64,000 bases of DNA, from positions 124,001 to 188,000 of the forward strand of contig JANWYD010000004.1 in assembly GCA_025057155.1 (NCBI GenBank). Reading direction: 5' to 3'. The notes beneath the pieces were generated by a model. It did no database searches, was not told the DNA's origin, and saw only the letters and a program-made list of their open reading frames with translations. Below, piece by piece: positions 33,292-42,096 of the stretch; within the stretch, counting starts at the first letter, position 1, and each line of letters begins with the position of its first letter. The position numbers were made by a program, and so were the translations under genes. The stretch is from Chloroflexaceae bacterium. GTDB lineage: Bacteria; Chloroflexota; Chloroflexia; Chloroflexales; Chloroflexaceae.

Positions 33292-35511
33292 ATGGCTCGC
33301 CCAATCTCCCTCGCCCTGCTGCTGCTCGCGCTGCTCGTTGCCCTGCCGCCGGGCGCGCTCGCTCGCGCCCAGCCCGCCGACGGGCTTGACCAGCCCCTGC
33401 TCGCCGCCAATCTGTGCGGCGCGGGCGATGGTTCCGAGACCCACTTCACCATTGCAGCCACCGGCGATACTTTTCCCCACGACAACATCCAGGCCGTCGG
33501 CGAGAGCCAGGGCTACGACGTGCTCTTCGATGTCGTGCGCCCCTTCCTCCAGGCTGCCGACCTGGCGTATACCAACTTCGATGGAGCGATGCTCGAAGGC
33601 TCCCCTATCAGCGGCTATCCCCTGTTCAACTTCAATCCGGCCCTGGCTACGGCGCTGCGCAACGCCGGGATTGACGTGGTCTCCACTGCCAACAACCATA
33701 TTCTCGACCGCGGCCCTGAAGGCATCGACGCCACCCTGCGCGTGCTGGAGGCTAATGGCATCCTGCAACACGGCACGGCCCCGGTTGGCGCCGTCCGCCC
33801 GCCGTATTTGCCGCTGACCCTCACCCGCGACGGCGTTAGCCTGACAATTGGCTTTATTTCAGCCACCTGGGGCACCAACGGCATCCCCGATCCCCACGGG
33901 CAGGTCAATCTGCTGTACGAGTCGACTGAGTACGGCCAGCAGGGGGGCGTGCGCCAGAGCATCCTCGACGCCATCGCCCAGGCTGACCGGGAGACCGACC
34001 TGGTGCTGGTCGCGGCGCACTTCGGCTTCGAGTATCAGTTCTACCCCCACGAGAGCCAGATTGATGCCGCGCGGCGCATGGCCGAGGCCGGGGCCGACGT
34101 GATCATTGGCGCGCAGTCGCATACCCTGCAACCGGTGGACATTCTTGACGTTGGCGGGCGCAAGACGCTGGTAATCTACTCCCTGGCGAACTTTCTGGCC
34201 TCCCAGGGCGCCTTTCAGTCCAGCTCCTACTCGGCCACGTCAGTGATCTTCTACGTCGGGCTGGCCCGCGGCGCCGACGGCCACGTGCGCGTGACGGGCT
34301 ACCGCTATCTGCCCATCATTCACATTGACAATGACACGCGCCCGGCGCCCATTCAGCCTGGCAGCGCCGACGACGTGATCGCCCACGTGCGAACGATTAT
34401 GCGCGATCCCGGCGGCCTGCGGCAGGTGTCGCCGGAGCCGCCTGCGCCCGGCGCGATCATTCCGGTATGCCCTTCGACCACCCTGGCCGAAACGCCAGAA
34501 ACGCCGCTCACCGGCGACTTTGCCCAGCACTACGCCACACTGGGCGAAACGGTCCCTCGACCGCTAACTGACGCGATCGCCGTGCTGGGGTTGCCCCTGG
34601 GGCCGCCGGTGACTGAGCCTGCCGGTGATTGCGCCACGCCCGTGCCGGTGCTCTACACCGAGCGGCAGCGTCTCGAACTCCACGCCGCCGAGCCGTGGCC
34701 CTATCGCGTCTCTGGCTCGCTCCTCGGCGTCGAGACCTTCACCCGCCGCTACCCCGGCGTGGCGCTCCAGCGGCGCGCCGATCTCGCAGCAGCAGACGCC
34801 TTCGCCGATCCGCGCTTTCGGGCCTTCTACGAGCAGTTCGGCGGTCTGCCCATCTTCGGCTATCCCATCTCCGGCCCGCTCAACGAGTATCATCCCGAGA
34901 CGGGCGCGCCCGTGACGGTGCAGTACTTCGAGCGCGCCCGCTTTGAAGTCGCGCCCAACGTCCCTCCCGGCGCGCCGTTGACCGATCAGGTGCGCCTCGG
35001 CCTGCTCGGGCGCGAGTTGCTGGCCGCCGGTGGCGTGGCTATGCTCTGCCCCGGCGCTCCGGCGACTGACCTGAACGCCCCGGCGGGGACGGACCGCGCC
35101 GGTCGGAACGGTGATGGAGCGCCGCGCAGCGCCGCGGATGGCGGGCGCGGGTGGTTCGGTGGCCCGTTCAACTGGAGGTTTAACGGGGATGGCTGGTGGT
35201 TGCCGATGCTGGCTCTGGCCGCGCTGCTGGTGGCGCTGGCAACCCTGGTGGGGTTCGCGGTGGCCGACTGGCGCTCCTTCCGCCGCCACGGCGCCCGACG
35301 GCGGCGCGCCTACCGGCGCCGACGCAGCGCCTTTGAACGGCTGGGTCAGGCCCCTGCTTCCCCTGTTCAGCATGCGTCTGCCCGCGGGCCCCGAGAAACC
35401 CGCGCCTCGGCCCATACTGGCACGACCGTCCGCCAGGCGCCGCCCGTTCCGCCGCCGCCCGCCCCGGACGAAGATGACGACGCGTTGCTGCGGCGTCTGT
35501 TGGAGGAGTAA
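33292..35511 (+). CDS. Secreted CapA-like metallophosphatase with membrane-anchored tail
   Basis: 739 residues. Signal peptide 1-25, then a CapA/PgsA-type calcineurin-like domain (about 45-370): ATGDTFPHDN, TNFDGAML, STANNHILDRG and HFGFEYQFYPHESQ are the metal-binding motifs. Two copies of a repeat-like module follow (about 400-470 and 480-580), each ending in YTERQRLELH or QYFERARFEV. A hydrophobic span (about 635-660) precedes a basic, then Pro-rich cytoplasmic tail. CapA proteins act in poly-gamma-glutamate or capsule systems; no pgsBC genes are beside it, so its substrate is open. The YERxRxE modules look like a surface-binding add-on. Confidence 0.82.
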   Translation: MARPISLALLLLALLVALPPGALARAQPADGLDQPLLAANLCGAGDGSETHFTIAATGDTFPHDNIQAVGESQGYDVLFDVVRPFLQAADLAYTNFDGAMLEGSPISGYPLFNFNPALATALRNAGIDVVSTANNHILDRGPEGIDATLRVLEANGILQHGTAPVGAVRPPYLPLTLTRDGVSLTIGFISATWGTNGIPDPHGQVNLLYESTEYGQQGGVRQSILDAIAQADRETDLVLVAAHFGFEYQFYPHESQIDAARRMAEAGADVIIGAQSHTLQPVDILDVGGRKTLVIYSLANFLASQGAFQSSSYSATSVIFYVGLARGADGHVRVTGYRYLPIIHIDNDTRPAPIQPGSADDVIAHVRTIMRDPGGLRQVSPEPPAPGAIIPVCPSTTLAETPETPLTGDFAQHYATLGETVPRPLTDAIAVLGLPLGPPVTEPAGDCATPVPVLYTERQRLELHAAEPWPYRVSGSLLGVETFTRRYPGVALQRRADLAAADAFADPRFRAFYEQFGGLPIFGYPISGPLNEYHPETGAPVTVQYFERARFEVAPNVPPGAPLTDQVRLGLLGRELLAAGGVAMLCPGAPATDLNAPAGTDRAGRNGDGAPRSAADGGRGWFGGPFNWRFNGDGWWLPMLALAALLVALATLVGFAVADWRSFRRHGARRRRAYRRRRSAFERLGQAPASPVQHASARGPRETRASAHTGTTVRQAPPVPPPPAPDEDDDALLRRLLEE

Positions 35512-35529
35512 CGTTTCGAGCAAGGCAAC

Positions 35530-35566
35530 GCAGGGCAAGCCTCAGGTTTGCCCTGCATCGTTTTCC
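35530..35566 (+). terminator. Hairpin terminator after the CapA-like gene
   Basis: Arms GCAGGGCAA (35530-35538) and TTGCCCTGC (35548-35556), followed by ATCGTTTTCCCC. It lies in the 56-bp gap to the convergent deacetylase gene. Confidence 0.7.
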
Positions 35567-35567
35567 C

Positions 35568-37667
35568 CTACCGCAATACCGCGCTTAACGTAGTCGGCTG
35601 CAACCCCAGAGCCTTCATGCGATCGAGGTAGCCGGGCAGCGCCGCGGCGCTGCTGTGGCGTCCGTGCAGCAAGAGAATGGCCCCCCTGGCCTGGGCGGGA
35701 TCAGCCGCGACGCGCTCCAGCCAGGCTGGAAGGCCTGCGTCGTCGGCGCTCCAGTGGTAGGCGATGTAGCCGGCCCGGCCGATCGTCTCGACCATCTGCG
35801 GGGTGGAGTCGCCGTAGGGGAAGCGGAAGTACGGGCGAGTGCTGGCCCCGGTGATCTCGCGCACGATGCGCTCCGTTTCCGCCAGTTCGTTGACCGCGCC
35901 GTCGGCGCCAATGGCCGAGAAGGCCGGGTGGGTCAACGAGTGATTGCCAAGCTCGTGGCCGCGACGCACGATCGCCTTCGCCGCCTCCGGGAACGACTTT
36001 ACCCAGCGACCGGTCACGAAAAAGGTGCCCTTGATCTGGCGCGCGTCGAGCGCGTCGAGGATGGCGTAGAGGCTGGCGTCGTCAATTTCAATATCGAAGG
36101 TCATCGCCACCAGTGGCTGGTCGGGGTTGCCCTGTTTAATGATCGGCGCAGGTGGCAGACTCTCGCCGTCGTGGTAGACCGGCACGACCAGGGGCCGTCC
36201 AGGGCGCAGCGCTTCGCCTGGCGCCAGACGATTGAGGGCGGCGAGAGCGGCAGGGTCGCTGCCGGCGCGCCGGGCGACGCTTTCCAGAGTGTCACCGGAG
36301 GCGACCACGGTGCTGAAGAAGGTTCGCGGTTCGGGGACGCTGGCGGGACCGGGCGGCGGACCCGGCCGGGCCGACGGGCCCAGGGTAGGCACAGGCGTCA
36401 GACCTGGTTTTTCGTCCCCGGCAGCGTTCGATGGCAGCACCCGGCTCACCAGGGTGATCAGCACCAGAATGGCTGCGGCCAGAGCGATCAGTTGCGGCTG
36501 GAGCAGCGGATTGTGCGAGTGTGCTGCCCGAGGCGGGTGTTTCATCGGCTTGCCCACCGTGGTCGTATCCACCACAAACGCGCGCGCCGCTTGCAGGGCG
36601 CGACTCATCGCCATCGCGGCGCGGCGCGGGCGCAGGGGCGCGCCGACGGGCATGCGCGGGGGTGTGGCAGCAACCTCTGGCGGTGGTTCCGCGCGCGCCG
36701 GACGGGGAACGAACGTGAACAGCGCCTCAGTGCCCGGCACGAGCCAGAGGCGCGGCGCGCCCCATGCCCCCGCTTGGCCCTCCAGCGCTGCCCGCCCATC
36801 GGTAACCGCCAGATCCACAGGGTCGCCTGCGGCGATGGCCGTGTAGCACGGCCCGCAGAACGCTGCAACCTGCGCGGTATCGAGACCGCCAAGGGCGATG
36901 GCGCTGATGCCAAGATCGTCGTGCAGGCGGTTGGCCACCGCGCTCAGAGCCGCAGCATCGGCGTCGGCGCTGGCCGCCAGCGTCACCAGGCGCAGATCGG
37001 CATGGTCGGAGAGCATGCTGGCCAGCCCTGCCCCGTCCAGACCTCGTCCGAGCCGCAGACGCGCGGCGTCTCCCTGGCCCCAGGCATCAGCGGCGATGAT
37101 GTGCAGCATGTGGCAGGGTTCTTCGGCCAGGGCCTCGCGCAGGGCGAGGGGGTCAGCGTCGCGCAACAGGTCAATCACCATGCGCCCGGAGCGTGCGGCC
37201 TCGGCGAGGGCGTGGCCCAGGGGGGCGATGGCCGTTTCGGCATCGGGCGCGCAGGCGATCAACAGGCGAACCGGGCCGCTGAGGGGCAAAGGGCGCGGCG
37301 GCGGGCGCAGTTCTCCCGACCGCACCAGCGTGTAATCCTCGCGCACGGCGGGGCGCCAGAGGCGACTCTGGCCGAGAGTGGCCAGTTCCCATGGCAGGTC
37401 GGCCAGGTCCGGCGCAGCATAGAGCTGGATCTGAATGCGCGCGCCGGCCTCGTCGGCGCCCCGGGCCACGTCAATCAACAACTGCCGCACCGGATTGGGA
37501 AATAAGGACCGCCCGACGGCCAGGCTCAGCGCATCGGGGTCCGCCTGCGGGTCGGGCAGGGCCAGGGGCGCCTCGGCCCCCCGCCCGGCAGCAAAGGCCC
37601 GCACCACATAGTTCGCCGGACCACGCCCGCTGACGCTCAGCTGAAAGGGGATCACAGCAGAGCTCAT
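35568..37667 (-). CDS. CHAT-like pseudopeptidase / LysM / NodB deacetylase fusion
   Basis: 699 residues with an unusual order. Residues 1-320 follow the CHAT (caspase-like) pattern: LPWELA (91-96), a CHMLHII strand (185-191), LRLVTLAAS (225-233) and a C-terminal FCGPCYTAIAAGDPVDLAVTDGRAAL. The catalytic His-Gly after the first strand and the Cys after the second are absent (AADAW and AASAD), so the domain is predicted inactive. A membrane span (391-411) follows, then a LysM domain (about 450-498). The NodB polysaccharide deacetylase (517-699) keeps MTFD (Asp525), NHSLTH (His576, His580), RFPYGD and LLLHGRH (His668). Topology predicts CHAT inside, LysM and deacetylase outside. The likely outer role is de-N-acetylating peptidoglycan or another aminosugar polymer. 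The inner role is unknown, perhaps binding a partner. Confidence 0.82.
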   Translation of the reverse strand: MSSAVIPFQLSVSGRGPANYVVRAFAAGRGAEAPLALPDPQADPDALSLAVGRSLFPNPVRQLLIDVARGADEAGARIQIQLYAAPDLADLPWELATLGQSRLWRPAVREDYTLVRSGELRPPPRPLPLSGPVRLLIACAPDAETAIAPLGHALAEAARSGRMVIDLLRDADPLALREALAEEPCHMLHIIAADAWGQGDAARLRLGRGLDGAGLASMLSDHADLRLVTLAASADADAAALSAVANRLHDDLGISAIALGGLDTAQVAAFCGPCYTAIAAGDPVDLAVTDGRAALEGQAGAWGAPRLWLVPGTEALFTFVPRPARAEPPPEVAATPPRMPVGAPLRPRRAAMAMSRALQAARAFVVDTTTVGKPMKHPPRAAHSHNPLLQPQLIALAAAILVLITLVSRVLPSNAAGDEKPGLTPVPTLGPSARPGPPPGPASVPEPRTFFSTVVASGDTLESVARRAGSDPAALAALNRLAPGEALRPGRPLVVPVYHDGESLPPAPIIKQGNPDQPLVAMTFDIEIDDASLYAILDALDARQIKGTFFVTGRWVKSFPEAAKAIVRRGHELGNHSLTHPAFSAIGADGAVNELAETERIVREITGASTRPYFRFPYGDSTPQMVETIGRAGYIAYHWSADDAGLPAWLERVAADPAQARGAILLLHGRHSSAAALPGYLDRMKALGLQPTTLSAVLR

Positions 37668-38644
37668 ATTCGTTAACGGTTGTCTCGGTGAAGGTTGACA
37701 CTTGTAGAGCTACTATAGCATACCAACAAGAACTTTACTAGCCCTGGCGCATGAATTTCTGTCAGGGGTTTTAAGAGAGGAACCTTGCTGGCTGCTGGAG
37801 CAACACTGTGGGCAACCTTCCGGGTTGCCATTACGGCGCAGGCACTGCAAAAACAGGTTTCATGACGCTGTTTCCCGGCTTTAGATGGCAAAGCCTGGCG
37901 GCTGCAACTGCAAGAAATGTGTCCGCAGGACTACCTTATTCATGTATCCCTGCCTGTCTTTGGCAACATCAACACAGGCGCTCGATGAGTCCGTGAACCG
38001 GGTTTTTCGGTAAACATCCGCCCCATTCCCAGTCCCCTCTCGCTTCGCGGGCTGACAGAACCTCCGAGCCAGAGTGGTCTCTGCCTCATCGGGACGCCCT
38101 GATGCGCGGGTCTGCCCTCTCCGCTCCCGCGCGGCAGAGGCCTGCCCTGAGCGTAACCGAAGGGGGAGAGAGTGAGGATGACATCGTGTATCCCGGCATC
38201 ATAAACCTCCTCGAAGCTCATGCGTTCTGTCCGTCCCTGCCCCCTCCCTCGCTAAAGTGAGGACGCCTGGCGTCGCCTCTTGCCGGGGGAGGCCGGGCGG
38301 AGGCCGGAAATGCAAGGAGACTCTGTTCACCGACTGGTAAAGCGGCGTCAAGGAGTGTGCCGGGAAAGACGAAGCTCTCCCTACACTTCCATCGGACAGG
38401 AGCGCGAGGAAACCTGGTTTCTCCACGCCCCTACAGCCGTCTCTTTATCCTGTGAGGCGCCGGGCGCCTTCGCCCGATCACAACGGGATGAAGCAGCATT
38501 CTCCTGGGAGGACGCAGCCTTTCCCAAATTTCCGGTCTCCAGCCGTTTTCTTAACAGCCGTTGATTGCAGGATCGTTATATAAGTCGCCGACTCGACTGT
38601 CGGACAACGACAACAGAAACATTCCATCTCGAGAGGAGGTGCGT
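37668..38644. other. Near-1-kb divergent intergenic region
   Basis: 977 bp between the CHAT/NodB gene and the BTAD gene. It contains a GCAACCTTCCGGGTTGC word (37812-37828, family C), fragments resembling family A (38030-38175), one family B dyad (38406-38424) and a weak CTGGGA/TCCCA hairpin (about 38507-38527). No RNA gene or credible coding frame was recognised. Confidence 0.5.
38406..38424. repeat. Family B palindrome copy
   Basis: GAGGAAACCTGGTTTCTCC, a symmetric variant of the GGGGAAACCNGGTTTCCCC consensus, flanked by CACGCCCC as in the 40.66-kb copy. Confidence 0.65.
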
Positions 38645-40360
38645 ATGAGCGATGGCTCCCGGTCGCGCTTTCCGCCCGACTCGCGAGAGCGCCTGCAACA
38701 TCCGGGATGGGAACACTACCACCGAGCAATTGAGCTTCTTGAACATTCTGAATGGTTGCTGGCGCTCCAGTCGTTAGCAATCGCCGAGACCGAGTTTCGC
38801 GCCCACAACGACCAGCCGGGGATGTGGCGCTCCTTAAGCGGCCAGGCGCTGGCGCACTGGTGCGTGGGTGATACGGCCCTGGCCATCGCCCGCGTATCGG
38901 CAGCCATTCGCATCGCTGAAACCGCGCAGGACATCCTTGGGGTCGGGTTGACCGCCTGGCAGATGGCCATGCTGATGGTGCTGCAGGGCGACTATCAGCG
39001 GAGCGCTGGCTTCCTGATGCATGCGGCGCGCGCACTGGAGTTGCGCGGGGCCGCCAACCAGACATCGGACCTGAAGACTGCGGCGCATCTGTGCCTGGAG
39101 ATCCTGCGCTGGCAAGACCTGTACAAACACGGTCTAATCGCACCCGGCACCGCCACCGAGGTCACGCAGGCCGTGCAACGCGATCTGCAAAAACGCCTGG
39201 CCCAGGCCGCCGCCGATCTGCGCGCTCACACCGGCGAACGTCTGTGTTCGGTCCAGGCGCCGATGCTGACCCTGGGGCCAGGGCCCGCCTCCGAACTTCT
39301 AGTGCCGTCCATGTCGCTGGGACAGCGCGTGGCGCGCTGGTGGCGCGGCTTACGGGCGGGTCAGGTCCGTCCGGCAACCTTGCCGCCCGTTGTGACGCCG
39401 GTTCCTACGGCGCCCCCGCTACCGTTCGCCAGCGCTTCGCCCTCCTCACCGGCGACGCTGCCGCCCGCGCCAGATACTGCTCCCTCCGCCGAACCCCTCC
39501 CCACTCCCCAGGTTCTTTCTTCTTCTCCCTCCCATCCGTCAGATCCTCCCGCCAGCATGTCGCCTGAGGTCGAGCTTCGTCCGTCTCCACAGCCCCACAG
39601 CGGGGCCAGGATCGCCGTCACGTGTTTCGGCCATTTCCGCGTGACGATTGACGACCAGCCGGTGGAGCGCTGGGAGAGCAGCCGCGCCCGGACCATCTTT
39701 AAGTACCTGGCCGTCCGTCGGGCTACGCCGGCGCCGAAAGAGTTGCTGGCCGAACTGTTCTGGCACGAGTCAGAGCCGGACCTCGCCCGGCGCAGCCTGC
39801 ACCAGGCGATCTACTGTCTGCGCCAGTCCCTCAAACGCGTGGCTCCCGACCTGGCGATTGTCATGTTTGCCAATGACTGCTATTACCTGAATCCTGAGGC
39901 GATGATGTGGATTGACGCCGAGGAGTTTACGCGCCTCATCTCCGCGGCCCGGACGCACCTGGCGGCGGGCGAGCATGCGGCAGCGATGAATGCCTATGCA
40001 ACCGCGGTGGATCTGGTACGTGGCGAGTTTCTGGAGGAAGAGCGTTACGAAGCCTGGGCCGAAGAGTTGCGCCATACCTATCAGGCCATGATCAGCGAGG
40101 CCCTGCACCGCCTGGCCAGTTACTACGCCGGCCAGCGCGAGTTCGCTACGTCCATCCTGTACGCCCAGCGCATTCTCGCCCAGGAGCGCTGCGATGAAGA
40201 GGCCCACCTGCTGCTGATGCGCGCCTATGTGGCCCAGGGCCTGCGCCATCTGGCAGTGCGCCAGTACCAGATCTGCCTCAATGCCCTGCGCACCGAACTG
40301 GGCCTGGATCCCTCTCCCGAACTCGAACAGTTCTACCGCCAGGTTATCGCGGTCGAATAG
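38645..40360 (+). CDS. BTAD/SARP-type transcriptional activator
   Basis: 571 residues from the ATG at 38645, preceded by GAGGAGGTGCGT. Residues 1-190 are helical and TPR-like (HYHRAIELLEHSEWLLALQSLAIAE, GDTALAIARVSAAIRIAE, GDYQRSAGFLMHAARALE). A Pro/Ser/Ala linker of about 100 residues follows. Residues 320-420 form the winged-helix DNA-binding domain (CFGHFRVTIDD, RTIFKYLAVRRATPAPKELLAELFWHES, LRQSLKRVAPD). The rest is the bacterial transcriptional activation domain (ID..EF, GEFLEEERYEAWAEELR, ALRTELGLDPSPELEQFYRQVI). Such activators read signals through their TPRs. The trio starting 637 bp downstream on the same strand is a reasonable but unproven target. Confidence 0.88.
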   Translation: MSDGSRSRFPPDSRERLQHPGWEHYHRAIELLEHSEWLLALQSLAIAETEFRAHNDQPGMWRSLSGQALAHWCVGDTALAIARVSAAIRIAETAQDILGVGLTAWQMAMLMVLQGDYQRSAGFLMHAARALELRGAANQTSDLKTAAHLCLEILRWQDLYKHGLIAPGTATEVTQAVQRDLQKRLAQAAADLRAHTGERLCSVQAPMLTLGPGPASELLVPSMSLGQRVARWWRGLRAGQVRPATLPPVVTPVPTAPPLPFASASPSSPATLPPAPDTAPSAEPLPTPQVLSSSPSHPSDPPASMSPEVELRPSPQPHSGARIAVTCFGHFRVTIDDQPVERWESSRARTIFKYLAVRRATPAPKELLAELFWHESEPDLARRSLHQAIYCLRQSLKRVAPDLAIVMFANDCYYLNPEAMMWIDAEEFTRLISAARTHLAAGEHAAAMNAYATAVDLVRGEFLEEERYEAWAEELRHTYQAMISEALHRLASYYAGQREFATSILYAQRILAQERCDEEAHLLLMRAYVAQGLRHLAVRQYQICLNALRTELGLDPSPELEQFYRQVIAVE

Positions 40361-40996
40361 CCCCCGGCGGCCCGCTCCGCTGCTCCTCTCCGCCTCCTTC
40401 CCCATCTCCCGGCCACGCTCGCCCGCTGTTCGCACAGCTTCCGCTCAGACGAGCCTTGCCTGCTCTTGGAAACGCTCACGGCGCGCTGAATGCGCAATCG
40501 CCGCCCGTGGTCCCGCTCGTCCGGTGCTCACGAAACGCTCAACGGGTGCGAGAGCGTCGCTCGCCGGTCGGTCACGAACCACCCGGAACGGGAAGGACAG
40601 GCCCTTCCAGAAACTTTCACTTCTCGCTCAAGGTGAGAAGGGTGGCGCAACCAGGTTTCTCCACGCCCCCGCCTGAGGGCGCTTCGACGGTAACGCAACC
40701 CTTCGGGTTGGGAGCTGGGGAAACCCGGTTTCCCCGCCCCCCGCCACGACCATCCAGTCGCTCTGCGAATGGCCCTTGCAACCCCAGACTGACTCTGTAA
40801 CCCTCCGCGTCCTCCGCGGTGAAGATCAGCAAGCAGCGTTCAGAGATGACTCATCACTCCACTTGATCAGCGGCGAGCCGGATTTGTGTGGCCGTTAGCA
40901 ACGTAACTGAGACGCCGGTGAGCGGAGCTTCCTATCCTGGCTTCCGTGACGATGCAGCGGGCATCGCTCGAGACGTATCAAACTGGAGGTGTAACG
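40361..40996. repeat. Repeat-rich intergenic region between BTAD gene and trio
   Basis: 636 bp without a credible gene. Family B copies at 40644-40664 and 40717-40735 (the latter, GGGGAAACCCGGTTTCCCC, is a perfect dyad) flank a family C word CGCAACCCTTCGGGTTG (40694-40710). No strong promoter was recognised; AACTGGAGGTGTAACG just before 40997 is the ribosome-binding site of the next gene. Confidence 0.6.
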
Positions 40997-41629
40997 ATGA
41001 CAGCAGTGGCAACCCGTGGCGAGTTGGCAGTGAGCCGGAGCGGCGCCATCGAGGTGTCGGCCGAGCAGATCCGCGCCGCGATTGAAGCGAAGCTCCAGGC
41101 CATCCACGACGAGATGATGGCCGGGGGAGCGCCTCAGATTGCCGGCCCGGCCCTGTGGTGGGACATGTATGCCTACGGTCCGTTCAAGCCCCCCGTTCCA
41201 CCCTTCCCCGCCCCCAACCAGGTCGTGCGGCTGGGTGAGACCGTCTACGTCGCCTCGATCCTCTACCTGAACGAGTTCTTCCCCGTGCCGACCTCCGCGT
41301 CCATCCTGTCCAACTTCGCTCTGCCCTACACCATCTCGTGGGACACCAACAACGTTACGACCCTGTCAAAGGAGCTTGCCCTCTCCGGCTCGCGTACCAG
41401 CAACTTCGTGCCCGGCCAGGCCTGGTACGTGGACATCATCGAACTCAAGCCGGAGCATGAGGGCATCCACGAGGTGAACCTGCGCGGCCGCATCACCGGC
41501 TGCAATGGCGAACTGGCGCCTCCCTTCGCGGGCTACGCCGCCCTGGTCTACGAGTTCGACAGCTCGCTCTTCACCCTCGGTTCGCACTCGCGCTACCAGG
41601 GCCCGGTCCGCTTCGACGTGTACCGCTAG
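40997..41629 (+). CDS. Unknown 210-residue beta-rich protein
   Basis: 210 residues from the ATG at 40997, with GGAGG 9 bases upstream. After a helical N-terminus (SAEQIRAAIEAKLQAIHDEMM, about 22-42) the rest alternates short hydrophobic strands with Pro/Gly turns (VVRLGETVYVASILYLNEFF, YTISWDTNNVTTLSKELALSG, AWYVDIIELKPEHEGIHEVNLRGRI, ALVYEFDSSLFTLG), suggesting an immunoglobulin- or jelly-roll-like sandwich. One Cys, no signal peptide, no membrane span. I do not recognise the family. It heads a same-strand trio with a trypsin-like protease and a helix-hairpin-helix protein. Confidence 0.7.
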   Translation: MTAVATRGELAVSRSGAIEVSAEQIRAAIEAKLQAIHDEMMAGGAPQIAGPALWWDMYAYGPFKPPVPPFPAPNQVVRLGETVYVASILYLNEFFPVPTSASILSNFALPYTISWDTNNVTTLSKELALSGSRTSNFVPGQAWYVDIIELKPEHEGIHEVNLRGRITGCNGELAPPFAGYAALVYEFDSSLFTLGSHSRYQGPVRFDVYR

Positions 41630-42096
41630 GCATGCCCGCAGGCGTCGAACGTCCTTCCGCGCGAGCATGGATGCGGGGAACCTCGGGTTCCCCGCATCAT
41701 ACGGGTAGAGGTTTATGGCAAGCCCGTACAGCACATTGCCCGTATGGGGCATTGGAACGCCCGGGCTCCCCTCTCCAGCGCGCGTTTAAGGGCGGACGGA
41801 ACACCCGAGCGAACACTGCCGCTCCCGCATTCGGACGGCCCCGAGCACGGCTCTGGCCTCCCCTCTCCCGCACGCGGGAGAGGGGCAGGAGGAAAGGGTG
41901 AAACGGCGCATCCCGGCGCCATGAAACACATCTACGCTCATGCGTTCTGTCCGCCCCTAAACCCGTGCGCGGGAGAGGGGGCCCAAGGGGGTGAGGGTCG
42001 TTAGCGGGTAGGAATACGAAAAACGCCCTTTTCATTCAAAAAAACCTTACACCTGTGAGACTCCTCGCACCCCCTGCCTGAAGAAAGCTCCTCCCT
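41630..42096. repeat. Intergenic region with a 12-bp-arm palindrome
   Basis: 467 bp without a gene. Arms CCCCTCTCCCGC (41860-41871) and GCGGGAGAGGGG (41874-41885) form a near-perfect hairpin with a 2-base loop; a half copy (GCGCGGGAGAGGGGG) lies at about 41966-41980. It is related to family A by the GAGAGGGG core. The protease gene that follows has no clear Shine-Dalgarno sequence. Confidence 0.6.

Noticed and set aside
35568-36650. Reading the deacetylase gene as two genes (CHAT-like and NodB)
   Set aside because: One uninterrupted frame joins them through a plausible membrane span and LysM domain, with no stop codon or internal ribosome-binding site seen.
35655-37505. 616-codon open frame on the plus strand
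   Set aside because: Antisense shadow of the CHAT/LysM/NodB gene; no domain character.
37694-37724. TTGACA upstream of the CHAT/NodB gene as a promoter
   Set aside because: It reads away from that gene, and no -10 element lies at a correct distance on the plus strand.
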